Part shown: positions 34,161-45,634 of the stretch, piece after piece
How positions within the stretch are numbered: position 1 is the stretch's first letter
How the letters are laid out: every line of letters begins with the position of its first letter
Assembly (NCBI GenBank): GCA_963932465.1
Contig: OZ010788.1
Span: 197,100,559 to 197,164,558, forward strand
DNA length: 64,000 bases
Direction of reading: 5' to 3'
Origin: Maratus speciosus
Lineage: Eukaryota; Arthropoda; Arachnida; Araneae; Salticidae
Notes under the pieces: generated by a model
What the model saw: only the letters and a program-made list of their open reading frames with translations
What the model was told of the DNA's origin: nothing
Database searches by the model: none
Made by a program: the position numbers and the translations under genes

Positions 34161-34565
34161 TTTTGACCTCTGATTTAAGTAACATAATTATGTAGTCATA
34201 ATATTTTATCGAAATGATAGGGAGGGTATGAAATATCTTTTTTTAAAACAAATCGTAATATAAATTAATTTTAAACTAAAATTTGACAGAAAAAAGTTTT
34301 TCTAATTTTTTTTTTTTTGGGGGGGGGGGGGGGGAGAGGGGGCACCGTGTTCCCTCATCACTGATGTAACATATTTTAGTGGTTACACATTGCAACACAA
34401 TAGACCAAAAAGAAAATTAGGAATCTGTAAAATTTTCGACAAATTTCAGAAATTGCAAAATTTTAGTAAAAATTTACAAATTTATAGAAAATTTTCAATT
34501 TTTTTTCTTCTGGATTTTGGGTCCTTCCGGATTTCGGAATTCCGGATAATGGGTCCTGTACTGTA

Positions 34566-36190
34566 CCATAAATCTAGAGACTTAAAGCAAATTTCAGCTA
34601 TTTTTTAAGCCCAGCATTTATTTTTAAGTTGGTGGATTAATCTGCAAGGTTTAAAATAATCTGCAGCGCCCGCTTCCGTGCTGCACTGTTTCTGCTACTG
34701 GGTTCATCATCAAAGTAACTTTATATCAAACAGATTTCTAACATAATTTTGAGTGACAGCAGGTTATATACCTGTGAAATGGCAATGCCAAAAGTGACTA
34801 AAAGATAATTTTGAAATGATTCGATAATTAATAATGACGACAGTTTAGGTAACAAATGATAAACAAAACGAACTTCGAATATGTGATAGCAAAACATGCC
34901 TCTTACTGGAGTGCCGTCAGTGGAGATTTGCAAATCTAAGAAATACTCATGATTGGCACATGCACTTAACAAAAGGAGGAAATCTAGATTCGCTGAATGA
35001 TGGGCATTGGGAACCACCGATCCAAAGTAAGCTTAGTAACTATGGCTTCAAGATCGGGAAGCCAGTTGCGACCCAAAAAGGCTGATCGGAAAATTAAATG
35101 CTCGCAAAATAAAAATAGTTACACTGTGGGACACATGCACCATGTTGAGAACCATTGTCTTAGAGCCTTGAACCAAAATATTTCCATTTCTTCATAAAAG
35201 TTTTTGTTTTGAGTATAACTCTTTGTTAGTCTTGTTTGTTCTAAAATTAGAGATATAGAACTTTTCTCAAATATAATCTCCTCTGACTCAAATTTCAGCC
35301 AATTCTTCTCAGTGTGGGTCATTCTTGAATTTTACATCCATGCTGAAGTCATCATATGTTACAAATGTTTACAGCTAATTTTTTTATTTACTTGAAAATA
35401 TTGTGCTTTATGTCATTTTTTAATCAAGTGTTCTTCTTTACAATGAATTCATTGTTTGTTGATCTCAGTTATACAGACTTACAAATTGCCTTCTCATCGG
35501 CTTAAGTAAATATGTTCTCAATAAATATGTATTTTTTTCTTTTGCACATATTGTCTTCATAGTACAGGTTATTATAAGTATTAAGTTATTATGAATGTTT
35601 CATCGAGTTTTAAAACTGTATATATGGGGGGGGAAATATAACATGGAATATTGAATGGTGCATGAAGATAAAGCTTTTTTTTTTTCATACTAGCCGCACT
35701 TGGTGACCAGTTTGGTCTCCCTAAAAATTTATGTTTGGGAAAGCATGCTAAGCATTGTATCATGTTACTTTTATTCATAATTTAATTTACTGGGACTCCC
35801 TTAAATATAATTAATATAATCCCTTAAGCTAATATTAGTTTTTGTTGCATTAAAATATCTCAATTTGTTGATTTTCTATAAGCAAGTAAATCCTATTGGT
35901 TTACAATGGAAGTCTATGGGAATTTGGTGAAATAGTAGAGATATCGCCAAGGTGGCATCACTTTTGGTGACTAATTTTAATCGCCAAATTTGGCGATATA
36001 TCGCCACATTGGTGACAAACTTGGTAGCATTTGGCAACAGAACAAGGTCCCCTCCCCAATGGTAATCTCCTTTATAGGTATGGATATGCATTAAATGCTG
36101 CTCAATAACCAATGAGATGCATTTCATTCTGGCATTGCTATTAAGCTATTAACAAATAATCGCGATTTCTGTGCCACATGCGATAGCGTA

Positions 36191-36227
<37 letters not shown>

Positions 36228-36447
36228 AAATTTTCAATGTGGCTTTTTCTGGTTACACGATTATTTAGTATTTGAGTTTAGTACGTGCCTGTGCTCGCAT
36301 TCATCTCCATACTAATGACCATGAATGCATTGGTAAAGTGATTTTTGAGCGAGCCAAAGTTTCAGGACAATTACGTGAGAATGAAATGAAGTGGGGGCAT
36401 ATAAACTAAATCTAGCCTCTCAAAGAAAGATATTGTAAACCAGAAGG
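34566..36447. other. Intron sequence with a short palindrome and a TA microsatellite; no gene seen
   Basis: Around 35975-36005 'aatcgccaaatttggcgatatatcgccac' is a local palindromic patch. At 35125-35158 'catgttgagaaccattg' resembles a hAT right end, but no left partner was seen. A (TA)n run occupies 36198-36224. Confidence 0.5.
36198..36224. repeat. (TA)n microsatellite
   Basis: About 13 uninterrupted AT dinucleotides. Confidence 0.95.
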
Positions 36448-36449
36448 TA

Positions 36450-38084
36450 GGGTAGACCGGGGCTAGTTGGCCTGCTTTTTCTTCTAATAATTTTTTAAAA
36501 ATTACAGTTCAACATTTTAAATTTCTTTTTATGTTACCACTATCAGTGTACTTTCAGGAAGAAGTCACAATAGTAAAACTTGAAAATATTAACTATAAAT
36601 ATTAGTTTAGAAGCTCAAATTGACACCAAGTCGCTTGGGCCAACCTGTCCCGATTGTGGGGTAAGTTGGCCCACGTCACTTTTTAATGTTCTGATAGTGT
36701 AGATGTCTAAGAAATGATCAAAATTTTACCAAATCTTAATTTTTATTCCTTGTGAACGAAAACACAATATAGCCTCCTAAATTAAAAATAAAAATTTTAA
36801 ATATTAAAACTATGAGTTATTCAAATTATTAACTTCGACCAAAAATTGATTTTATTTTCTCATAAAAAAGTCTTTAATACATTACGGAACAGTAATAAAT
36901 TTTAATGAAGGCATGCTAGGTGTTAAAACATCGTAAATCTTACAGTACAATAATTTAAGAAATCATTCATCCTTAATTAGGTGATTTATTATAAACACCA
37001 GATGATAAATAAATTGTATCAAGGCTTCTGTACATCTGTTAAGTGCAAGAACTCTTTTCTTTCGTATATATATTTTATTTGCTATGGACACGATAACATA
37101 TCCAATTGGTTTCAAATTTTCAAACTTCTAGGAAAAGGGCCAAAAAATTATTCATGACAGATTTTTGATATAATTAAAAATGGCTTCAAGGAGTGCAAAA
37201 ATAGGGTTTTCAGAAGAAACAATTCATAACTTTGTCAATTCACAAAATATCAAATTCACTTAAATTTATCATAAATTCTCTTAATATTATCTACAACTTT
37301 TGTATTTACAAGCTTTTGATAGGAGCAACTCTTAGAGCAAAAAGAAATAAAAAACAAAAAAATGTGTGTGGGGGGAGGTTGTAGAAGAAAAAACATCACA
37401 TTTCCCTTAATCCGTTAAATTCTTGGTGAAATTAGTACTTAACTTCGAAATCTACTTGCGCCTGTAGACCAAGCTAACAGGGATTTTTCTATAATTATCA
37501 AAATTATAAACGATGTTGTACAACAGGAGCAGCTGATTTAATTTCAGGAGGAGATAAACAACATTATAACTTCATTTTTTAAGACGATTGACTGGAATAA
37601 CCAGGAATTGAATTAATAAAATAATTCCTTACTATTAATTAGTAATGAATAAATAAATGTTTATTAAAACTATCAAAATTCCCAATACCCCAGAGCCAAA
37701 TTCCTACCCCCGTGCCAAATGGTCCAACTAACCCGTATCGCCATTTTTGTTTTTCATGACTGTAAAGAGTTATTCTGAAAGTATTTCAATAAAAAAACAT
37801 GCCCTACAATAACTATGAACAATTATTTTTCTTAATTATTATATATCAAAATCTAAAATGTAATCTACAAATAAATAAAAAACTATTATTTATAAGAGAG
37901 GAAATTTACTCACCTTTGCAAAATTTTGAAAATTCTCAATAATTTTTTAACGGACGCTCCGACTTTGATGGTGCTGATGTTGGAGGAGGAAAGCGAAGCA
38001 ATGCATACTTGGCTGGACTGACAATGTCTTCTAACGCAAAGTTTAAAAAATATCATGACTGGGCCAACTAGCCCTGGTCTACCC
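36450..38084. mobile_element. TIR element with TA flanks, 1635 bp, non-coding
   Basis: Begins GGGTAGACCGGGGCTAGTTG and ends with the inverse (one mismatch) at 38084, with TA on both sides (36448-36449 and 38085-38086). The internal subterminal words 'gggccaacctgtccc', 'gtaagttggccca' and 'ggtccaactaacccg' repeat the theme of the ends in both orientations (36635-36690 and 37715-37740). No coding sequence. The superfamily is uncertain; TA flanks favour Tc1/mariner-like. Confidence 0.85.
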
Positions 38085-38215
38085 TATATGGCAAACAAAT
38101 TCTGCTCTCCCAATGTCTTTTATTTTAATGTTTTACTATACTTTGTTTTTGATATTTAATATTTTGCATGTTTTTGTTTGTTAGTTTTTTTATGATTTTG
38201 TTTCTTCTTTTACAG

Positions 38216-38344
38216 TTATTTAAATGCGCTTGATAGGATTAGTCAGCCAAATTACATTCCTTCTCAACAGGATGTTTTAAGAACGAGAGTCAAAACAACT
38301 GGAATTGTTGAAACTCAGTTTACTTTCAAAGGACTGCATTTCAA
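38216..38344 (+). CDS. Galphai: Gi alpha exon (end of helical domain, linker 2, switch I)
   Basis: A 129-bp exon between TTCTTTTACAG and GTAAGG. It opens with the last base of a Tyr codon and encodes [20 protein letters not shown], then [15 protein letters not shown] and TFKGLHFK. This is switch I: the catalytic Arg (R178 in mammalian Gi alpha 1) and the Mg-binding Thr (T181) are both present. The SQPNYIP block is diagnostic for Gi against Go. The ETQF and FKGLHF residues differ from the usual ETHF and FKDLHF. Confidence 0.97.
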
Positions 38345-38949
38345 GTAAGGAAGCTTACAAAGTATCATTCTAAATTAAAAATGTCATTTTTAAAAGGACT
38401 CACACTCAAGTTCATTTCATATTTTATTGAGCATTTAAAAAAAAAGCATTTCAAGTTACTTCATATTATTTTATCATTTGCCACTCTTCTAATTGTACAT
38501 TCAATAAATTGAACTAATCTCATACTCTGAAACTTGTCATTCCTTTTTGAGATATTGTCAGCAATTTTTGTGTAATTAGGTGTATTTATTTATTTTTTAA
38601 AATAACCTTTTTTTCTAGTTTCTGTTTTTATATGTTGGATATTTGCACTATTTTGATATTTATTTGGGAAAACTGCACGAAGAAACAGAATACTTTCTGC
38701 AGTTATAATCATAACTTGTCGTATGTGTCTGAAAATTAACAGTACTGAATTAATTATTTTTAAATGCCGAATTTTCTCTTAATTAGAACTTAAATTTCAA
38801 GTTTTTTAATTTATTGCAAAATAACTTTTCACTGTAAATTAATATATTTGGATATTTTTTCTTTATTCTGCCTGTAGTAAGAAACTGTAATGATCATTGT
38901 TATGTATTTTTATGGTAATGTTCTTAAATACAATTTCTGAATTATTTAC
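38345..38949. other. Intron start; no feature seen
   Basis: Donor GTAAGG, then AT-rich sequence with no recognised repeats or genes. Confidence 0.5.
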
Positions 38950-39384
38950 TCCCCCCACCCCCCAGGGGGATACTGTCTTTAGGTATTACAGGCTTCGCAA
39001 CCCCGAGCACCTGAGCAATCTTTCTCTTTTCCTTTTCCTTCTCTTATCTATTCTTTTCTCTTTGTTGCACTCTCACTGTGGTTTCCTCTTTGGAGGTGAG
39101 GGTAATCCTTCATAAGCTGATATCATCCTGTCTGTATCGACTTATGGAGAGTCTTAAACCACTCACATGTTTGCCGTGCGTGGCAGACCATGTCCCTGGA
39201 AAGGGAGATCCTGGCAATTGAGGGAAACTAACATGCTGCTTTGGCCTCTGCTTCATGTAGACGGGAGGTGCATATTGGTCCCGTATGCATCAATCAACTG
39301 GTCAGCTGGCTTGTACTGGCTAAGGGATCAAGTGAATGGGCAATTACTAGCCATCTTGTTAAGGGTGGAGACTGACATATGATT

Positions 39385-39545
39385 ATTTTGTGAACGTATG
39401 GGCCCTGGTTAGTGCAGTTGCATGAATGTGCATACCATTGTTGGACTCGGTAGTGGGTGGTGTGTTGTTTTGTGAACTTATGGGCCCTGGTTAGCACCGT
39501 TGCATGAATGTGCATACCATTGTTGGATTCGGTAGCGAGTTCTGA
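39385..39545 (+). repeat. Tandem duplication in the LINE leader
   Basis: Two copies of 'ttttgtgaac(g/t)tatgggccctggttag...gcatgaatgtgcataccattgttgga.tcggtag' start at about 39387 and 39471, with a period near 85 bp and few differences. A poly-T tract (39548-39572) follows. Confidence 0.88.
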
Positions 39546-39737
39546 ATTTTTTTTTTTTTTTTTTTTTTTTTTAATGTGGACAGAAATGATTCACTTCCTT
39601 CTATTTCTCTCCCATGTGGAGAGCAACAAATTGTACAGAATTCCTCATTCACTCGTTTTTTTATAATTAAACACACTCATAGTCTCTCTGATTTTTCTTT
39701 CAAAAGAACTTAACCATTTCTTATTACAAAAACATTT

Positions 39738-40983
39738 CAGTCCATTTTTGGAGATGCTTGTACATTTAAAAAACTGCAGTCTGGGGATTTGCTAGTTGAG
39801 GTTTCTTCAGCCAACCATTCAAAATTATTCACAAGTTCCAATACAATAGGCTTTTTTTCTGTTTCTCTTCGGGCACATCAAACTCTAAATACCAGACCTG
39901 GTGTAATATCTGAGCCAGAACTTTTATTCTCTACAAAGGAAGAACTTCTCAAAAATTTAAAAGATCAAAACGTTATAGATAGATGCACACCACATTACTA
40001 TCTGTCGGAATGGGCAAGTGGTTCTTACAAAGCATATCATTCTGACATTCAATAGCCCCACTCTACTTGCTAGAATTAAAGCTGGCTACCCAAACTGAAA
40101 AGTCTGTCCTTATATTCCAAACCCTCTCCGATGTTTTAAATGTCAGCATTATGGCATACTACTATTACCTGTCATGGTTCCGTTACCTGAGCATGTTGCA
40201 CAGAAGTCGGCCATGAGGGTAAATCTTGCAATAATTCAGAACGCTGCGCAAACTGTAAGGGGGACCGGGGGGGGGGGGGTAAAATAAGGTGTATACTCGC
40301 GTTCTTGTCCAGACTGGATCTGAGAAAAAGAAATCCTTGCTGTTAAAATGACTCAAAACTCTCATGGCCAGAAACCTGCAAACTTGTTGCATCCAGAACC
40401 CCATCTGCAGGAGTTTCATATAATAGTTTACTGAAGCAATCTTCAAAATCTGCAAAGCACATAGGCTTTCAAACTCAATCCTGTTTAATAATTGATACAT
40501 CTAACTCTTTATCATCTGATACTGTTAAGAAAGAATTTCCTGATAATTCCTGCTTTTGCAAACCAGGAAATTACCCCGGTTGAAACTTTTGCCACACTCA
40601 TCACAGCCCGCAACAATAGAATACTTTGATCCTGCTAAACAACTAGATTGTACTCATCATCACAGCTTGTCACAACAGATTCATGTAAAGTTCAGCCAAG
40701 ACAATCTTCTTCTCAGTCTTCTAGCAAATTACAAAAACATGATATTTTTGTTACCAAGCAAAAAAAAACCCGAAGTCATGTATGCACAGAAAAGAAAATA
40801 TCTCAAGAACCTTCGCAGTGGAAAACTGTTAAGAAAAAATCCACAAAATCACGTATTGAAGCACCATTCAATAATTTTAAGAATTCCAAAGAGCTCCTTT
40901 GCTATGCAGAAGATGCTATGGAATCAGAGTCATATGAGACAGATGTAAATGAGGAAGTTTGTGAGGTTTTTGTTCCTGTGTGA
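39738..40983 (+). pseudogene. LINE ORF1 gag-like protein with zinc knuckles, broken
   Basis: The opening frame contains LQSGDLLVEVSSANHSKLF, RAHQTLNTRPGVISEPELLF and EELLKNLKDQNV, the RNA-binding region of Jockey-type ORF1. It is followed by YIPNPLRCFKCQHYG (first CCHC knuckle) and, in another frame, EVGHEGKSCNNSERCANCKG (second and third knuckles). The last part runs to KKSTKSRIEAPFNNF and a stop at 40983. It is interrupted by at least one stop (near 40098), frameshifts and a G run (40267-40279). The intact protein would form RNP particles with the LINE transcript. Confidence 0.87.
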
Positions 40984-41013
40984 TTTTATCGAGCTTTTTA
41001 TGAATTATGTTTA

Positions 41014-41711
41014 CCGTGTTTACTCGCATAATAGTCGCCCTCGCGTAAAAGTCGCACCCCATTTTGAAGCAGAAAAAATCATCAAAACATTTTCTTCGCA
41101 TAAATTGAATGCATGAAAAAATGATGAAAGATTGGGTTCGCAATGTTTTGAAGAAAAGGTCTGGAGCATTGCTCAAAAAACTAGCCATGCTGGTACTCGA
41201 TAGCTTCCGAGGACATCTTGTTAATAATGTGAAGAAGGAAATTTCAGAAGGCAAAAGAGACTTTAATAACAAGCGATATAATTTCAAAAAGTTTTAAGAA
41301 GACAGATATCCCCAATGCTTTGGACGGAAGCAAAGATGACATTTTATGGAATGACGGAGATTCTTCATACACCGATTCACATTACAATAGTGATACGGAT
41401 ACCTTCAGTGAAAGTGATTTATTATGAGAATTTTTTGCCAAAATTTTCACAAAGATTATTTGTAAATTTTATACCTATAAAACTACTACCATAAAAAGAA
41501 AAAGGGTATTCAATAAACAGCACATAATCTGGCAATATTTAGTAAGTTACTAATTGTACTATAATGTGTTTTTTTTTTTTTTAAGCCAGTAATTTTTTTG
41601 CATTAGAGTGTACAATATTGTGTAGTAGATTTCTCCGCATAATAGTCGCACCTAGACTTTCACAATGAAAAATTGGCAAAAAAAGTGCGACTATTACGCG
41701 AGTAAACACGG
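41014..41711 (+). mobile_element. pogo-like element, internally deleted, inserted in the LINE
   Basis: The ends CCGTGTTTACTCGCATAATA (41014) and the inverse (to 41711) are flanked by TA (41012-41013 and 41712-41713). 'Agtcgc' words repeat next to both ends. It contains a transposase remnant. Length 698 bp. Confidence 0.93.
41109..41427 (+). pseudogene. pogo-like transposase remnant (second Asp block and C-terminal tail)
   Basis: KDWVRNVLKKRSGALLKKLA leads into MLVLDSFRGHL, the second catalytic Asp motif of pogo/Tigger DDE transposases. A frame break near 41297 follows, then an acidic tail (DSDTDTFSESDLL-like, ending TGA at 41427). The N-terminal DNA-binding and third Asp regions are deleted. 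Confidence 0.85.
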
Positions 41712-42125
41712 TATTTCAACCTGCTTTTACTCATTTTAAACTTATCAGACTTTAATGATTGTATGGATTTTGATTTTGTGGTTTTGTTTTTGCATGCCTA
41801 CATATTTTTGTGGTGTTTTTTAATTGTCTGTGGTTTTTGGACTTGTATTATTATATTTTACATGTTATACTTTATTATTGTTTTTTCACACTGTCTTTTC
41901 AAATTTTTTTTAGTTTTTGTCTTTTGGCTATGGTGTTTTAACAAGATTATATGTTTTTGTTTATGCATTCTATCATTGTATATTTCATTGAACACTGTTG
42001 TTTGTGTTTATCTTGGTTTTATTACATCTTTTAAATTCTAATTCTGTGTTTTTTTTTTAACCTTTCTCTTGGCACAGCATGTCCTCAATAGGATTTTATG
42101 CCATTAAACCCTAATCAACTAACCA

Positions 42126-42405
42126 ACCAAAATTATTTAAAAAGATTACTTAATATCTCATAAAATCTTTAATCAAAATGATTTTAATTGAATATGCGAT
42201 ATTTTAGATTGGTATCAAGGAATGGATTGCACACAAATTTTACTTTTCTGAAAATAAAGAATAACTGCTGCTTTATTTTTCATTTTTTATATTTTTATTG
42301 CTGTGTGCTCAACAAGTATGTTTCATAAAATGTTCTTTCATGGTCAGTTTAATATCTTTTTCATGCATTGTAATGACCACAAATGTGTTATATTTTTTTA
42401 AAATA
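42126..42405. other. Intron sequence; no feature seen
   Basis: AT-rich and short, lying between the LINE tail and the pogo-like element. Confidence 0.5.
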
Positions 42406-42751
42406 CTGTAAAAGCACTTATTTCCGTGAGCCCATCGTAATCGCGAAAATTTAAGCCTCACAATTTTTTTTTTCCCGCCTCAAATATCAGAAATTTTTCA
42501 CTTATCCAAAATTTAATGATTACAGTTACTTAAATAAGAAATAAGTACAAAAATTTCTTGAATACTTACAACTCTTTCTTGAATACTATACAACTATTTC
42601 TTGAGTAAAAAACAATAGTACAAATAATAGAATGTAGCTCATTCACTTACAAAATTTATACCAGCTTCTTTGAAGCCATTCAAAATATCTCATGTTTGGC
42701 TTCGACACCATTAAATGTGTGCACAAGCCAAGAAGCATGAATCAGTTTTAG

Positions 42752-43800
42752 TCATGATATTCGCAGGTCTACAGATTCTTTTTCCTCTAGAAATTTAAGC
42801 TTATTAAAATACCACTCAATAAACTCATTCTTGAGCAAACGTTTGAACTCACCATTTAGAGTTAAGTCCAAAGGCTGGAGCTCTCCTGTACGGGAAGTAG
42901 GCACAAAAACTGAAATAGTATTCCTCTTCTCTAGTTCAGCCGAAAAAATGCGATCTTGATGTGCCTTAAAAACATCAAACAATGCTACACCAGGTTGTTC
43001 TGGAACTAGTCCGAGAAGCTCTCTCTGCTTGTCGTAATAAGGTACAAGAATATTCTCGATGTATCGAATCATTGTGTCAGTATTGTTCCAGTGCGAATCG
43101 CTGTGCCACACATCCAAGTGTGCGAGAAATGTAAACTTTGGATGACAATTTGTTGTTTTTCCAGCATACAACAATTGTGGTGGAAGTAGGGTTCCAGAAA
43201 GGGAACATGCTAACAAAAGAGTCATCCCTCTTTTATCTTCCATGCCGATTATGGACACTTGTTTTGAACCACATTCTTCCAATGTATATCCAGGTGTAGA
43301 CACAAACTTTGAGTTTGTCTGATCGAAGTTAACGAACATCGCAGGAGGAACAACAATTTTGTCCATCACTGTATGAACACAGTTAACGAATTCATCGCGA
43401 ATAGCTGGGAAATTTGGAGGCAATTTTCGTGCAGCTTTGGTTCCCTTTCTGCAAAGTTCATTCTTACCAGCAAGCTTCTGGCCCAACTCGGGCTCAAATT
43501 GAAAGAATTTAGTAGAGATTGATCATGTGATTTCACAATTCCTTTTTGCAACTGCAATAACAGTAGTGCGGTTCACTGTTCCACCAGCAATCCGCAATTT
43601 AAGTATATATGTTTGAACACTTGGGTCGAAATCACAAAGTTTTAAGGGGCAAATTGGCGATTATTGTGCGGTGAAGTTGTTACATCGGCTTTAGCTTATT
43701 TTGATATTTGAATGTACTGTTTCTTTATGCTGCGAACAGTTGAGTCACTCACTGGCCTTCCCAGTTCAGAGGTGAAATGTTTCCCCCATAATAAAAAAGG
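42752..43800 (-). pseudogene. pogo-superfamily (CENP-B-like) DDE transposase, broken
   Basis: On the minus strand the N-terminal part reads SELGRPVSDSTVRSIKKQY (43760-43700), then a frame-broken stretch to KGIVKSHDQSLLNSFNLSPS and WARSLLVRMNF. The long frame 43486-42752 has the DDE core: VNFDQTNSKFV (first Asp), GVALFDVFKAHQ (second Asp), GELQPLDLTLNGEFK (third Asp). All three Asp residues are kept. Stops and shifts lie near 43690-43590 and 43500, and the extreme N-terminus is lost at the nested insertion. Confidence 0.9.
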
Positions 43801-43894
43801 GCAGGACGCTCCTTCAAAAAAGGGCATTTCAGCTGAACAAAAAGGGCAGTTCAGCTGAACAAAAAGGGTTTTTGAAATTTTTGTTTTGATTGCC

Positions 43895-45120
43895 ACAAAT
43901 TTCGTCAAAAGATTGTGGAAAAAGCACAAATTTCGTCAAATAATTACGAAAAAAACACGAATTTCATCAAATAATCATGGAAAAACATTAATTTCATCAA
44001 AAGATCGCAGAAAAAATGCGAATTTTTGTCAAAGGATCCTGGAAAAACAAGAATTTTGTCAAAGGATCGCAGGAAAACACTAATTTAGTCAAAGGATTGT
44101 GGAAAAAAACGTGAATTTTTGTCAAAGGATCGTGAAAAAACAAAAATTTTGTCAAAGGATTGCGGGAAAAACATGAATTTTTGTCAAAAGATTGTGGAAA
44201 ATGCGAATTTCGTTAAAGGATAGCGGAAAAAACGCGAATTTCGTTAAGGAGGCTCAGGGCTTGAAAACTTTTCAAAAAATCGATTTTTTTTTAGTATCTA
44301 TTTTATTAATTCTAAACACAGTGCAAAAATACGCATAAAAATATCTGCATTTTTAAAGGAGTTATAAGCATTTATGTAACAATCACTTTCATAGCCGCAC
44401 CCATTTAATTGAAACTTTAAGTCGTGTTTTCTCAAAACTTGATTTTTGACCATTATCCGTAAGATTAAAAAAAAAAAAAAACTATTTGATGGAATGGCTT
44501 AAATTTTTTTTTGCATGCATATAATATCATTATTTATAGAATGAATTAATATATTTTAGATAGCTTAATATTTTAAGTATTTTTAATGGGAAAAAAATTA
44601 TACTTTTTATGGTTTTTTAAATTTTCAAATTTGAGAGTTTTTTAAAATAAGATTTCCTTTGAGTGATAGTCATATCTTTAATTCATTCTATAGAGTGAAA
44701 TTTTTTGATCATTTTAAAGCAAAAATTAGGTTCTTATATGTCAATTCAACGTTAAGATATCTTACGGATGGTGATATGACACCTAATTTTTTTTTCGAAA
44801 ATTGTGTTATAAAAATTTTGCTATTTTTTTTTATTTTGTTACATTGAAGTAGGTTTCATTTTATAATTTTATAAGACTGCAAACATACCTTAGAAATATC
44901 AGAAAGTTTAAATTAGATTGAATACTTCTATTTTTATATGGACTCAAAGCGAGAGCTCAGTTTACACATTTTTCAGTATCGATCAAGCCCTGAGCCCCAT
45001 AGGATTGTGGAAAAAATGTGAATTTCGCCAAAGGATCGTTAGAAAAAAAGCAAATTTCGTCGAAAGATCAATGAAAAAATGCAAATTTTGTCTAAGGGTC
45101 ACAGAAAAAACCCATAATTA
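43895..45120 (+). repeat. ~31-bp tandem array, plus orientation, split by a hAT MITE
   Basis: Units of 'tttcgtcaaangattgtgg' plus A-run fill 43895-44250 and resume at 45000-45120. The interruption at 44251-44996 is a separate insertion. Here many CpG positions read TG or CA (gattgtgg, gatcgtgaa), so the array is more eroded than at 9 kb and 24 kb. Confidence 0.9.
44251..44996. mobile_element. TIR element (hAT-like) inserted inside the array
   Basis: Starts GGCTCAGGGCTTGA and ends TCAAGCCCTGAGCC (14-bp perfect inverted repeats), placed in the middle of array units. The termini share CAGGGCTTGA with the element at 8759-11114. The flanks GTTAAGGA and CCATAGGA match weakly, so the duplication is unresolved. 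746 bp, AT-rich, no coding. Confidence 0.8.
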
Positions 45121-45215
45121 GCGACAGGAGGAGATCCCTCCCCCTCTGCTGTAATGTTTCAGAAAATTTATTATGAATTAAATTCTTTTTAAACTCAGAA
45201 TCACTCTTGATTTAG
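45112..45215 (+). repeat. Array-associated module (copy 3)
   Basis: 'Aattagcgacaggaggagatccc', 'cctctgctgtaatgtttcagaaaattta' and 'actcagaatcactcttgattt' align to the modules at 9850 and 49485. It lies between a plus array on the left and a minus array on the right, as at 9.9 kb. Confidence 0.75.
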
Positions 45216-45634
45216 TTATATATTAGAATTTAGATTTTTATGTAGAAGGAACATTGGAATTTTTGTTTGCAAGGTATTCTCATAGACTACTTTCTCAGAA
45301 ACTCTATTTTTAAATTTGTTTGGATGAGATTTTTATTCTGTGTAATGCAATAATTGATTTGATATCAGAAACAATACTATACAACCACATATATTCTACA
45401 AATCCAATAGATTCTGCTTTAATGACCAATCAGTTATCCGAAATACATCTATTTTCAACCAGTCTGGATAAATGATTCTGCACCATACATTTTTTAATTT
45501 AATTTTTTATGCGTTTTTCGCGATTTGCAGCTAATTTTCCATGGTAGAAAAAGGAATCGGTTTCAATCTTTTACCCCAATGCAGTAAATTTATTCCTCTT
45601 AAATTAAGTTTTTACAGAATTCCTACAACTGTAT

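Larger units (their letters stand above)
33457..34563 (+). mobile_element. pogo/Tigger-like element carrying the tandem array
   Basis: The inverted ends CAGTACAGGACCTATTATCC (33457) and its complement (to 34563, one mismatch) are flanked by TA (33455-33456 and 34564-34565). The subterminal words 'ggatttcgg', 'tccgaatttt' and 'gggtcc' recur at both ends. Inside are the + oriented array (33530-34080), the shared module (about 34075-34160), a poly-T tract and a G run (34319-34334). No transposase. Length 1107 bp. Confidence 0.88.
38950..42125 (+). mobile_element. Jockey-like LINE retaining gag-like ORF1 but no reverse transcriptase
   Basis: A 5' leader of balanced base composition (about 38950-39560) is followed by a gag-like ORF1 (39738-40983). 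A 3' tail ends 'ggcacagcatgtcctcaataggattttatgccattaaaccctaatcaactaaccaacc' at about 42070-42125. A pogo-like element is inserted at 41014-41711. Nothing with reverse transcriptase or endonuclease motifs lies between ORF1 and the tail, so ORF2 is deleted or was never there. The outer borders are approximate and no target duplication was identified. Confidence 0.75.

Noticed and set aside
35142..35158. hAT right end (gttgagaaccattg)
   Set aside because: No left partner with CAATGGTTCTCAAC-like sequence seen upstream in the intron.
41763..42041. 92-codon hydrophobic frame resembling a membrane protein
   Set aside because: It lies in the T-rich 3' part of the LINE; the F/V/L/C bias follows from T-richness and no family is recognisable.
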